In this document: piece by piece, positions 55,301-64,000 of the stretch | Layout of the letters: each line of letters begins with the position of its first letter | Position numbering within the stretch: the first letter of the stretch is position 1 | NCBI GenBank assembly: GCA_007449985.2 | Contig: VIIQ02000069.1 | Span: 216,001 to 280,000, forward strand | Length of the DNA: 64,000 bases | Direction: 5' to 3' | From: Desmodesmus armatus | Taxonomy: Eukaryota > Chlorophyta > Chlorophyceae > Sphaeropleales > Scenedesmaceae | Made by a program: the position numbers and the translations under genes | Notes under the pieces: generated by a model | Database searches by the model: none | What the model was told of the DNA's origin: nothing | What the model saw: only the letters and a program-made list of their open reading frames with translations

Positions 55301-58186
55301 GTGCCTACATTCACCTCAAGCAAAGACGCACGACGTACCAGCACTGCTCTGCTTACCCAGCAGTTGTCACTGGAACGTTGTTGAAGGTGTCACTTGCAGT
55401 GAGGCCCATCCAGCCAGCATTGGCAGGGACAGACGCCAGTCGGACCACTGCCAAGTCGTAATGGAACATTTCAATTGGGCATGCATCTGCATTGCAGCCG
55501 TTGGTGGTCCACTCAGAATATACCGTGGCTGTCTCCCAGATGATGGTGCCGTAAGGGCGGGCATTACCGTCTGCAAACACAGGCAACACATCACGAGCGG
55601 GCACTGGCATTGAGTGACTGTGTAAGTTCCTGAGTTAAGAGCCTTGCTTGGTCATTTGAGGGGCAAGAACTTTGGCAGTGGGCCGCCGTGAACACAGTGA
55701 GCTGCTGTCAGGAATGAAGTTGGCGAGATCATGGCGCCGGAGCAAATCCAGCCCTGACCGTCCTTAGCAAACTCCACAAAGCCCACTGAACTCCTGTAGC
55801 CATGTCAGCACAGAGCGTACAAAGCTCATTCACTGCTCAATTGCTGCTTTATCTTTAGGGCAAGCGGTGTATGTGATTGTGCATAGGGCACGTGTGCATG
55901 TGTACACATGCAAGCATGCGCTGGGGGAACGCACAGTGCGTAGCTGGAATCGGTGATGCCTTCGCCGCTGTCACCTAACGATGAAGATGGCGCTGCGAAC
56001 TCAGTTGGCACAGGACATGTCAAACTACCCAATCCTCGCTCTGATTTCATACTCATCACAACATACGCACTATTGAAACACAGGCCACCCTCAAGTGCCA
56101 CTGCGCGTTACAAAGGCTGCCGGCGGCACGCTAGACTCACCAGGGATATGAGTTTGTTGGGCTCTGGCGCACACGCCCATCTGCACGGAAACACGGCAGA
56201 ACACACGTGCTGCAGCTGTGATGCGTTTCGAGCCTCACAAGTTGTGACTGCGGTGAGGCGGTCACATACACCCTGGGCCCAAACCACTTATGAGTGCAAG
56301 GCTGTCTGACAAGGCTGGGGCACACCTCGCACCCCACAATCACCCACAGAATCACTCAGCGCATTGACTGACGCCATCAGACAATGAGCAAACGTTGAAA
56401 TGTGGCCCCGTATGGACACATCAGTGTGCACGCGGGAAGCTTTCATGCTGAGTGCTGCCTTTGCCCAGTCACAATGTTTAGAAAAGCTGTCACATGGATG
56501 GCATCAGTCGACTGAGGCTCACCTGCACCAAAGATTGCTTGCCCAGTGATGATCTCGAGCAGTTTACGTCCCAGGCTTGCAGCTGTCTCCACAGAAAGCT
56601 CCTCTCCAGCGGCAGCGACTGTCGAGTCAAGCGCTGGGTCAATCGTTGAGTCAGCTTCCATTGTGGCATTGGCGTCCACACTAGCTGCATCTATTGCGCC
56701 GCTCTCATCCACAATGCTTGATGCAGAGGCGTTGCTGCTACGGCGCGGCAGGCGCAGCTTGGCGTCAGGGTTGAACGCTAGCAAATGAAGCCAGTCTCGG
56801 GGACGAAGCGGATGGCGGCGGACTTGTGGGCGCGGGGAGGGCGAACAGATGCACTGCCGGCCGGGCCGGCGCTGCAGAGGTAGAAGGGTAGGCAGCAAGG
56901 CAGCAGCAGCTGAAAGAGTTGATATGTGCATGTAGCACATGCGTGGTGGTATGACAGCCGCAAGCAGCAGAGAAATGGCCTCTGGCACCAACTGGCAACA
57001 TCAAGCACAAACAACAGCGGCCCAGGGCTCAACCTGTCGCAGCTTGAGCTCAGATCATGTCATGATCATGACAGTGTTATGCCAGCAGTTAGTGGTTTGC
57101 CAGTCCTGTTCTTACCTGACAGTCATCTTCCTGGGTTGGAAGTTGGGGTCAGTCTTGGCCTGGCCAACAAAGGAGAAGCCTTCGCTTTTGAACCTGAAAG
57201 AAAGAGACAGCAGCAGAGCAATGCCGCATCAGCAGAGGGCATACTGTATCTGAGACATGACCTATGTCTTCGGTTGATGTTGTCATCTTGAAACGGTCTC
57301 ACAGGCTGTACAAATGGGTGCCACACACCTTTGCACTGCATGATAGTGTACTACGCGTAGGCAAATGCAGTGACTGCAGGGTCTGCAGACCGCACAGTGA
57401 CACTGTCACTGGCAGTGATGAAGATGTTTGTGTTTTGGGCCCGGTCAAAATGCATGCGGAGCAGGAAACAGCGGCTACTCAGTGAGATGGCCCACACCAC
57501 ACTGCCTTTGTCTGACCATTTCTGCCGATGCACTGTCAGTTCTGAGTGCACCGGAAGTTGGACTTGCAACACGCCCACCTTAAAATCCGCCATCGAATGC
57601 TACATGCGGCACGCCTGCTGTCTCGCAGCATCGCTCACCTCTGCATAATCTCCAGGTCCACCGTTGTCTTCTGGCCAGCACTAGCAGCACCCACTGGGCT
57701 GACAACAGCAAACTTCCTCCCATCACGAGGCTTGCAGGCACGCGATCTGGCCACTGCCACACCCTGACACAGGGCCAGGCATCTGCTCTGGTAAGTGATG
57801 CCATCAGCGCCGCAGACAGGGGCAACTTCGCTCAGGTCACAAGCTCCGGGGCATGTTTCTGTGGCAGCAGAAAACACAACAGGCACATTCGGTGAGCATC
57901 GGATGCCAACCAATATTTTAAGTGTTGTACAGCACCTGGGGTGCTTCGTCAGCGAACCTGAGGTCAAACTGATGTCTAATGCTAGCGCAGCGCAGCGCTG
58001 CTGCTACAGCAGAAAGAGCAGGACCTGAACACCAGGGCGATGCAGCAGTAGCAGCAGGAAATTTCTGGTGCTGCTTCACGCACCTGGGGTGTCTTGCGCT
58101 TGAGCAAATGCTACGTAGGCACAGAGAGCCAGTGTCACCAGCAGCAAGCTGGCACTGCGGCTCGCGGTCTGCATGCGGTTGGGCAT
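52395..58186 (-). CDS. Secreted Kazal domain-trypsin-like serine protease, frame interrupted
   Basis: Recognised exons, in order: 58186-58084, 57858-57639, 57474-57355, 57193-57116, ~56885-56523, 56180-56141, 55793 to ~55683, 55570-55357, 54789-54700, 54265-54108, 53727-53664, 53361-53167, 52980-52801 and 52500-52395. A signal peptide (SASLLLVTLALCAYVAFAQA) leads into a Kazal-type inhibitor domain, CPGACDLSEVAPVCGADGIT then YQSRCLALC. An Ala/Ser/Asp-rich stretch resembles a propeptide. The protease domain shows FLTAAHCV, HYDLAVVRL and GGQSGSGVW, i.e. His, Asp and Ser of the triad, closest to V8/glutamyl-endopeptidase-like S1 enzymes. Three C-terminal exons of phase 2-2 each begin with His and carry a C-x(n)-[WF]-[RKQ]-L module. 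Two problems: a TAG at 54207-54205 lies in frame just after the Ser motif, although the same frame continues with RAVVSHGHVDTTNGFMQITT; and the exon at ~56.8 kb needs a frame change. It is either a pseudogene, an allele with errors, or has introns I mis-modelled. Confidence 0.75.
54001..54078 (+). mobile_element. Short SINE-like retroposon end with (TAG)n tail, second copy
   Basis: CCTATGAGCCTGGTTTGGCT to CCAGTAAAG plus five or six TAG units matches 44237-44151 in opposite orientation almost base for base. It sits in a protease intron, about 30 bases from an exon. Confidence 0.68.
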
Positions 58187-61100
58187 GGTCAAAGTTGCGG
58201 TCAAACTACGCCGATGGCTCAAGCGCGCACGACCAGCAGAATGCATTGAGAGGCGTGATTGCTACTTTTATAGACTTCTCGCTTGGTTGCTGGCTCGAAG
58301 GTCGGTGTCTCACAAGCAGTTGGGCCAGCGGGCCCGCCCGCCGGGCCCACCTTCGCTTGAGCAGCACTTCATTGCACATGCTTTTTGAACCTTCAATCAA
58401 ATCAACATTGATGCCAGCACCTTGAAATGATGACAACGGGAGTCTGACGGCACAATGGGCCCGCCAACACTTCAGGTGACCTGCAGGTGGCCACCCATGG
58501 GCCAGCTGACCATTACCCTTGGACCAGCCTGTCCCATCATCAGCATGACAAACAGTTTGGCTGGCAGGTTCCGTAAACCTTCTACAACAAGGTTTTGAAG
58601 ATGCCAACATGACCCTCACCACCCCTCTTCCCGTTCCCCCAAAACAGAGACAATCTTTGCTGGGTCTTGGAACCACTGTAAGGACAAACTGCCAGCATCA
58701 TCTTACACAGTCTCAGCCTGCCGGCATGAGTACAGTCAGTGTGGGTCTGTAACAAGGGAATTGATGTGCCACATGTCGGACCTCCGGCAGTGTGCACACA
58801 ATCACACAGTCACTGTTGAGAGAACTTGGCGCAAAGCAAGCCTGCTTGACATCTCGGGCTTGGAGTGGGGCCCACTCATGATGATGCAGTCGCTGAGTTG
58901 GAAACTCTCAAGGCTGTGTTATAATCTGAGTGCCATTCACCACGTAGAGGCTGGGTGCGTGTTGCTGGATGAGCAAGCGTATCGTAAATCGCGTTGATCA
59001 CTGAGGCAGGTTGGGAGACTCTCCCATAGAGTCTTGATGGAGCGGCAAAAAAAATTGAGTTCGACTTGAGTTCGACGAGTGCTATAACAAACTGGGCTGC
59101 TCACAGGTTGGCACAAGGGGTTGGACAGGTTGCCTTGCTGTTCAGCAAGCCCAGCCGTACAAGCCGTGTCTTCTTGAAGACACCTGACACGTTACACACA
59201 CAACACTGCCCATGCAATCCAGTCTTCAAACGCAAAACAAGGCGCAACACCATTTTTTTTTCGCGCAACACCATTTGCCTGTGTGATATCCCTCCACTTC
59301 TGCAGTGAAGGCTTTCTAGGTCAGCTGAGCTGTCAGGCTCTGTGTTCAAATGTTCTGATCTGTCAAGGGCTGTGCAAGCTGCAGGCATCTGCAGCTGCGC
59401 AGAGCCCACTATCAAATTAGTCCCGCCACTGTCGAACTAGTCTTGCCAATGTTGCAGCAATCTGGACCTGATCTGGCAGGCAAACTAAACTTGCGTGGTA
59501 GTGCAGTCGCCCAACCAGCAGACAAACTCAACCACCAGCGGGGCTGTGGCTATGAAAAGCTCCCCTGGCTACCCACCACGTGTGGCAACAATGGTTGCTG
59601 ACAACATCATGACCGGCAAACATGCCGGTCAGGTGGTCCGGCCCGGCCGGGCCATGCCGACAAACCTGCACATTGTGGCGCCACGAATGCCTGTTTACAG
59701 TACCTTGCTGACTACCTGGACTTCCATCCAGCTGGCACCAAACTGCCAGCCACAATGGCAGTTGCTGCTTGCAGTCCTCACCAAAGCAGCAACGCAAAGG
59801 CAAAGGTGGTGGTCGCCACTAAGCCTGGGTATCAATGAGCCTAGATACCATCAGAGCATCCTGATACCGTATCTGACATGCAGACATGCTGTACTGCTGT
59901 ACTGCTGTGGTCATTCCCCCACGCACACAAAGGCAAAGGTGGAGGTACCACTGAGCCCGCACACTCACGTACCAACTGGCATGCAAACACATACATGATG
60001 TGCTGCTGTTGTGATGTGGTCCTCCCCACACACACAGCACTCGCCGCTCAACATCACCAAGCTAAGAGTCGAGTCACGCCAGTGAGTGGCATGGGCAGTA
60101 CCAAACGCTTCGCCTTGGGTCAGCACACAACCCCAGTACTTGACCAATAAAACCACTTGAGCCCCACACAACTGGCTGGGGAGCGTGGAGAGTACCGCCC
60201 AGCGGTGCACATATCCACTTGCCACCTCGCCACACCCCCAAGAACAGAGAATGAGGACACAATGGTCTAGCACTGCACAGCCTGACCTACTCTTCTGTCC
60301 TTCCCTAAGCCTAGAAACGAGGGTCAGCACACACATGCAGCCAATGCCACACACAGGTCACTGCTTGTCGCAAGCAGCCGTCAGTGCTGAGAGGGGGCGC
60401 GTCAGCACCCCTGCAGCGACCCACCACCACTTGCTGTAGTTGGGAAAACAACTTTGAAGCCAACCACCATGCTGTGGTGGCCCCCGAGCACAAGCAAGGC
60501 ACTGCTTGTTGTGACAGCAGTGCACCCTCAACACTGATGGCATGAGATGGGATAGGGACAGGTGGGTGCAGTCACCAAGAACGCAACAGCAGACAACAAA
60601 ACAAGAGCCTGCCAGCACTGCAACCATGCATGGCTCACATCGCAGCCACGACACACTCCCACACATTAGCAGGAGGAGGCTCACTGAGCAGGAGGAGGCT
60701 GCTGCAGCTATTCCAAAGCCACAGCAGCAGCATACCTCTACTGCAGTGCTGCTGCAAACTCCGCAAACGGGCTGTGCTGCTGTTCCCTGGACCCCATGCA
60801 AATGCGTGGGCGCTGCAACTGCTCGGCACTGGGTGTACACCCGTATGATAGACACGTGTGAAGGGCTCCCTGAACAAACAACCCCGGGCCTTCTGTTCAC
60901 GACCTGCTGCTGCACGGCAGCTACACAGCCGGCATCGCTGCCTCACACGATTAACACCTCGTCACTGATGCGCTCTGCTATGATGGAGCTGCTACAGACA
61001 CCTGTCAACAAAGATCACTGACACACCAATCTGACTAACCCCAAAACAAACAACCACACTCGGGGCCCGCTAGGGCGAAGGCAGGCTGCATTTTTGCAGG

Positions 61101-61288
61101 CCACCAAAGCTTCCCTTCAGCTGCCTTCCAGCATACACGCATGTTCCCGTGTCACACATACAACATTGCTGCACAGCCCTCTCGGCTTGCCGTTCCCTTT
61201 GCCGTTGACACTGCCCGGACCGGCAGTGCAACTGTTCCAAACAAACACACAATTTTACGTGTCAACCATATGCATTGTCATTGCCCCT
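58187..61288. other. Intergenic region upstream of the protease and downstream of aspartokinase
   Basis: About 3.1 kb without a supportable gene. It must hold the protease promoter and the aspartokinase 3' UTR. A GCGCAACACCATTT duplicate flanks a T run near 59241-59275. Frames of 150-185 codons around 60.4-61.0 kb on both strands look like low-complexity shadows. Confidence 0.45.
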
Positions 61289-61977
61289 TCACGCCTTTCC
61301 GTTGCCATTGCCGTTGGTGCCAGCGCCAGCACCTGCCAGCTGCTTGGGCACACACGCTGGTGCTCCCTCAAAGAACTCCTTGTGCAGCGCCCTGACCGCC
61401 TGCTGGGCCTGAGACTGGTTCACAATCAGGGAGATGTTCACCTGGAAAAAGGCACACAGAGGGACTGAGAGGGTGGGTGGGAGGGGTTGAGGTGAGTGGG
61501 GGTTGGGTGGGAGGGGTGGATTGAGTGGGGGTGGGTGCCCCAAGGGGGTTGGTTGAGTGGGGCTGGGTGCCCCAAACAGGTAAATCCGTGTGCAGCGCCC
61601 TGACCGCCTGCTAGGCCTGAGACTGGTTGACGATCAGGGAGATGTTCACCTGGTGGCAGAAACAAGACCCACGATACAAAACAGCGCAGGTGGTCGGGGA
61701 GTCGACCAGCACAGGCGACTTACACGATAGTGCGGTATGACTCCTGCAGCGATGCAGTCCAGATTGGAACACCGACTGCAGCACCCACCTTTGATGCCCC
61801 CTGGCTCATCATGTTGACGTTGATGCCCTCCTCTATGAACACCTTGAATGTGCGCATAAGGATCTCACTGGTGCGCTCCACATTGCAGATGAGGCTCAGG
61901 ATGGCCATGCTGGGCTTCACCTTCACTGCAGCCACACGCTCCAACTCATATGTCAACTTGTTCAACTCCTCGCCGAT
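61289..61977 (-). CDS. Aspartokinase, C-terminal ACT-domain exons (partial gene)
   Basis: Aspartokinase phosphorylates aspartate at the start of Lys/Thr/Met/Ile synthesis, in plants in the plastid; the ACT domains carry feedback control. Two exons are clear. 61977-61789 encodes IGEELNKLTYELERVAAVKV, MAILSLICNVERTSEILMRT and EEGINVNMMSQGASK. 61441-61289 encodes VNISLIVNQSQAQQAVRALH, then KEFFEGAP and a Gly/Asn-rich end. They join in phase 0 and match the last ACT domain of monofunctional plant-type enzymes (IISLIGNV, INVQMISQGASKVNISLIV). The kinase domain and first ACT domain are not recognisable in the remaining 2 kb and probably lie beyond the window. Both exons have tandem partial copies. 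Confidence 0.85.
61586..61652 (-). pseudogene. Upstream copy of the start of the last aspartokinase exon
   Basis: After a CACCAG acceptor it reads VNISLIVNQSQA, then a stop (TAG) in place of Gln, then QAVRALH. The true exon starts at 61441. Confidence 0.88.
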
Positions 61978-62109
61978 CTGTGTGGAGGACAAGGATTGTG
62001 TGTGTGTGGGGCGGGGGGGGGCAAGTGTGTGAGCGGGGATTGTGCTCAACAAGGGGGAGGGAGAATGGGCGAGGGAAGAAGAGTAAGACAACCCATGTGG
62101 GAGGGGTAA

Positions 62110-62685
62110 TAGGCAGATGGGGCTCAGGATGACCATGGATGGCTTCATTTTCACTTGAGCAACACGCTCCAACTCATAGATAAGCTTGTTCAACTTCTCG
62201 CCAATCTGCGTTTCAGGAGGATTTGGGGGGGGGGGGGACAAGGGTGAGTGAGCGGGATGACGCTCAAGAAGGGGCGCGGCGCGCCCGGTGTGTGTGTGGG
62301 GGGGGGGGGGGGAAGAAGAGGACACCCCGGCGCTTTAGAGGCCGATCATGCTCAGGGTGGCCAGCATGATGCTGGGCTTCACCTTCACTTGAGCCACACG
62401 CTCCAACTCATAGGTCAACTTGTTCAACTCCTCACCAATCTGGGGTTGGGGTGGAGGTAGGCGGGGTTGCGGCGCGCGGGGGGGGGGGGGGGGGGGGGTT
62501 GGATTTGAGCTTGGTGACGCTCAGAAAGGGGGGTGAGGACTACAGCAGCCTTTCACAAGGCGTTTGTGAGATCAAGGAGTGACTCCTGGTGATGTGAGGC
62601 TCAGGATGGCCATGGATGGCTACACCTTGACCCGAGCAACACGCTCCAGCTCATGTGTCAACTTGTTCAACTCCTCGCCAATCTG
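62110..62685 (-). repeat. Three upstream tandem copies of the aspartokinase ACT exon start
   Basis: Copies start at 62206, 62441 and 62685, spaced ~229-245 bases from each other and from the true exon at 61977. Each has a CAG acceptor and encodes IGE[EK]LNKL[TI][YH]ELERVA, followed by KVKPSM-like sequence, then decays. The copy at 62685 has a TAG after RVKV. Confidence 0.9.
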
Positions 62686-62983
62686 CGTTTTGGGGGCGGG
62701 AGGCAACGCAAATGAGAGAGGGATCAGCAGAGAACAGCTAAGCACAGGCGCAGGCGCACAGGCACCCTTGAGTTCAAGCGCTGACGCCTTGTGCTGTAAG
62801 AATGAAGCCATGGTGAGTTTCAACTTCACCTGGGGTGCAAGTGGTGTGTGGGTTTTTGGGGGGGGGGGCACATGAGTCCTAAGCAACACCTGCAGCTCGT
62901 ACGTGGCAGCAAGGCGTTTGAAAATATGTGCTGAGATGAAAGGGGCGCTGCCAGTAGTGTGGTGCGGCACACCAGTGACTGCA

Positions 62984-63802
62984 TCACAGCAGGCTTGTCA
63001 GACTGCAGGAGCTTGCCTTGTACCCCCAATGGCTCAAACATGGACATGTTTGGATAACAAGTTCATGCTGGAGCCATTGTCGCACAAGGGAAGCACCAGC
63101 AGCCCAACAAGCCCACTGTCATGCAGTCACCTACAACCGATCCTAGGTCTATTCAACAGACCTCTACACAGTCCCCCATGAATTTACGAGCAGACTTCTG
63201 CCGAGCGGTGAAAGTACACACATATATACCCCCGCTCAAAGAGACACACCTTGCCCCCCCCCCTCTTCCCCCGCCAACCCAACACCTGACAGTGACAGCG
63301 TGACATCTGCAGTTGATCACAAGGTCACAGCGATGCGCACACCAGTGCCAGCTTCATGTTCGAGCCACTGTCTTACAACGTAGTGCCTGCAGCCCACTGT
63401 GATGCAGTCACCTGCAACCCACCTCAGGCCTTACCCCCCCCCCCCCAAACAGAACCACCTGACACCCCCCCCCCAAAAGCCCCAAAACCTGTGGTACAAG
63501 CAGCGAGCAGCAGCTGCACAAGATCCCTTAGTGACAGCAACACAGACACCAGGGGCAGTGCATCACAGCAGGCTTGTGAGACTGCAGGAACTTGCCTTGT
63601 ATCCCAATGGCTCAAAAATGAAGGTGTTGCGGCAACTCCTGCATCCTTTGAGCCACTGTCAAACAGGGGAAGCACCTGCAGCTCAACGAGCCCACTGTCA
63701 TGCAGTCACCTGCAACCCACCCTAGGGCTACTAGACTCAACAGACCTTGACACAGCCCCTCATCATCAAACGAGCAGACTTCTGCCGAGCGGTGAAAGTA
63801 CA
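62984..63802. repeat. ~575-590-base tandem duplication of unknown content
   Basis: Blocks at 62984-63043, ~63120-63160 and 63190-63215 recur in order at 63559-63620, ~63696-63745 and 63774-63802. A third partial copy lies at 63349-63428. Shared blocks include CATCACAGCAGGCTTGT, CTTGCCTTGTA, ATGCAGTCACCT and GCAGACTTCTGCCGAGCGGT. These may be upstream aspartokinase introns and exon ends, but I cannot identify the protein. Confidence 0.75.
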
Positions 63803-64000
63803 TACTTGTGATGTAACTCCCCGCCCCGCCCAAAAGGATCAGCATCTGACGCCCCCCTCGAAACATGCGATACAGGCACCGAGTGACAGCTACAAATGAT
63901 CACTACTTGACAGCGATGCAGACATATGTGTGAAAGTACACACATATGTACCCCCTCTCAAAAAAGAACACAGCTTACCCCCCCCCCCCCCCCCCCCGCT
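63803..64000. other. Window end, simple repeats
   Basis: It contains another copy of GTGAAAGTACACACATAT near 63931 and ends in a C run. No gene is supported. Confidence 0.4.

Noticed and set aside
60358..61021. Overlapping frames of 159 and 185 codons near 60.4-61.0 kb
   Set aside because: Composition follows GCAGCA-type repeats, no splice context or family similarity, and the two strands shadow each other.

Overview
The window looks like nuclear DNA of a green alga (Chlorophyta, most likely Chlorophyceae). Genes are split by many GT-AG introns, moderately GC-rich, and full of CTG/CAG runs, long poly-G/poly-C tracts and short tandem duplications. Two genes point to a plastid: a thylakoid-lumen ascorbate-peroxidase-like protein with a bipartite transit peptide, and an organelle-type mTERF-like protein. 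No species can be named from the sequence alone. Exon models below were built by hand from splice sites, reading phase and family similarity; most sum to an exact multiple of three.

Layout. 1.1-9.1 kb, minus: a class I cyclic-nucleotide phosphodiesterase with a complete catalytic domain and an uncertain 5' end. 9.7-14.1 kb, plus: an ERGIC3/ERV46-type ER-Golgi cargo receptor with a long Gly/Ser-rich tail. 16.3-20.7 kb, plus: a RING finger-protein kinase fusion of the KEG type. 20.8-21.9 kb and 33.9-35.0 kb: two copies of a ~1.07-kb non-coding mobile-element-like repeat, one inside an intron. 23-36.7 kb: four paralogous F-box/LRR/coiled-coil genes, two on plus then two on minus, one of them broken. 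37.7-45.1 kb, minus: the mTERF-like gene, divergent from the TL29/APX-like gene (45.4-51.4 kb, plus). 52.4-58.2 kb, minus: a secreted Kazal-plus-trypsin-like protease whose frame is interrupted. 61.3-62 kb, minus: the last exons of aspartokinase (ACT domain); the rest lies upstream or is not recognisable.

The most unusual property is how the introns are built. In the PDE, RING-kinase, mTERF, TL29 and aspartokinase genes, at least two dozen exon ends are present again as partial, decayed tandem copies. Every copy upstream of its intact exon keeps the exon's 5' part and acceptor. Every copy downstream keeps the 3' part and donor. This is the footprint of repeated tandem duplication across exon-intron junctions, and it leaves introns crowded with decoy splice sites. 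Three TL29 introns also end in CTG runs that reach or nearly reach the 3' splice site, one of about 40 uninterrupted units.

The genes do not form one pathway. They are unlinked eukaryotic functions: cyclic nucleotide signalling, secretory transport, ubiquitin/kinase signalling, organelle gene expression, thylakoid lumen, extracellular proteolysis and aspartate-family amino-acid synthesis. The only evident shared control is the short mTERF/TL29 divergent intergenic region.
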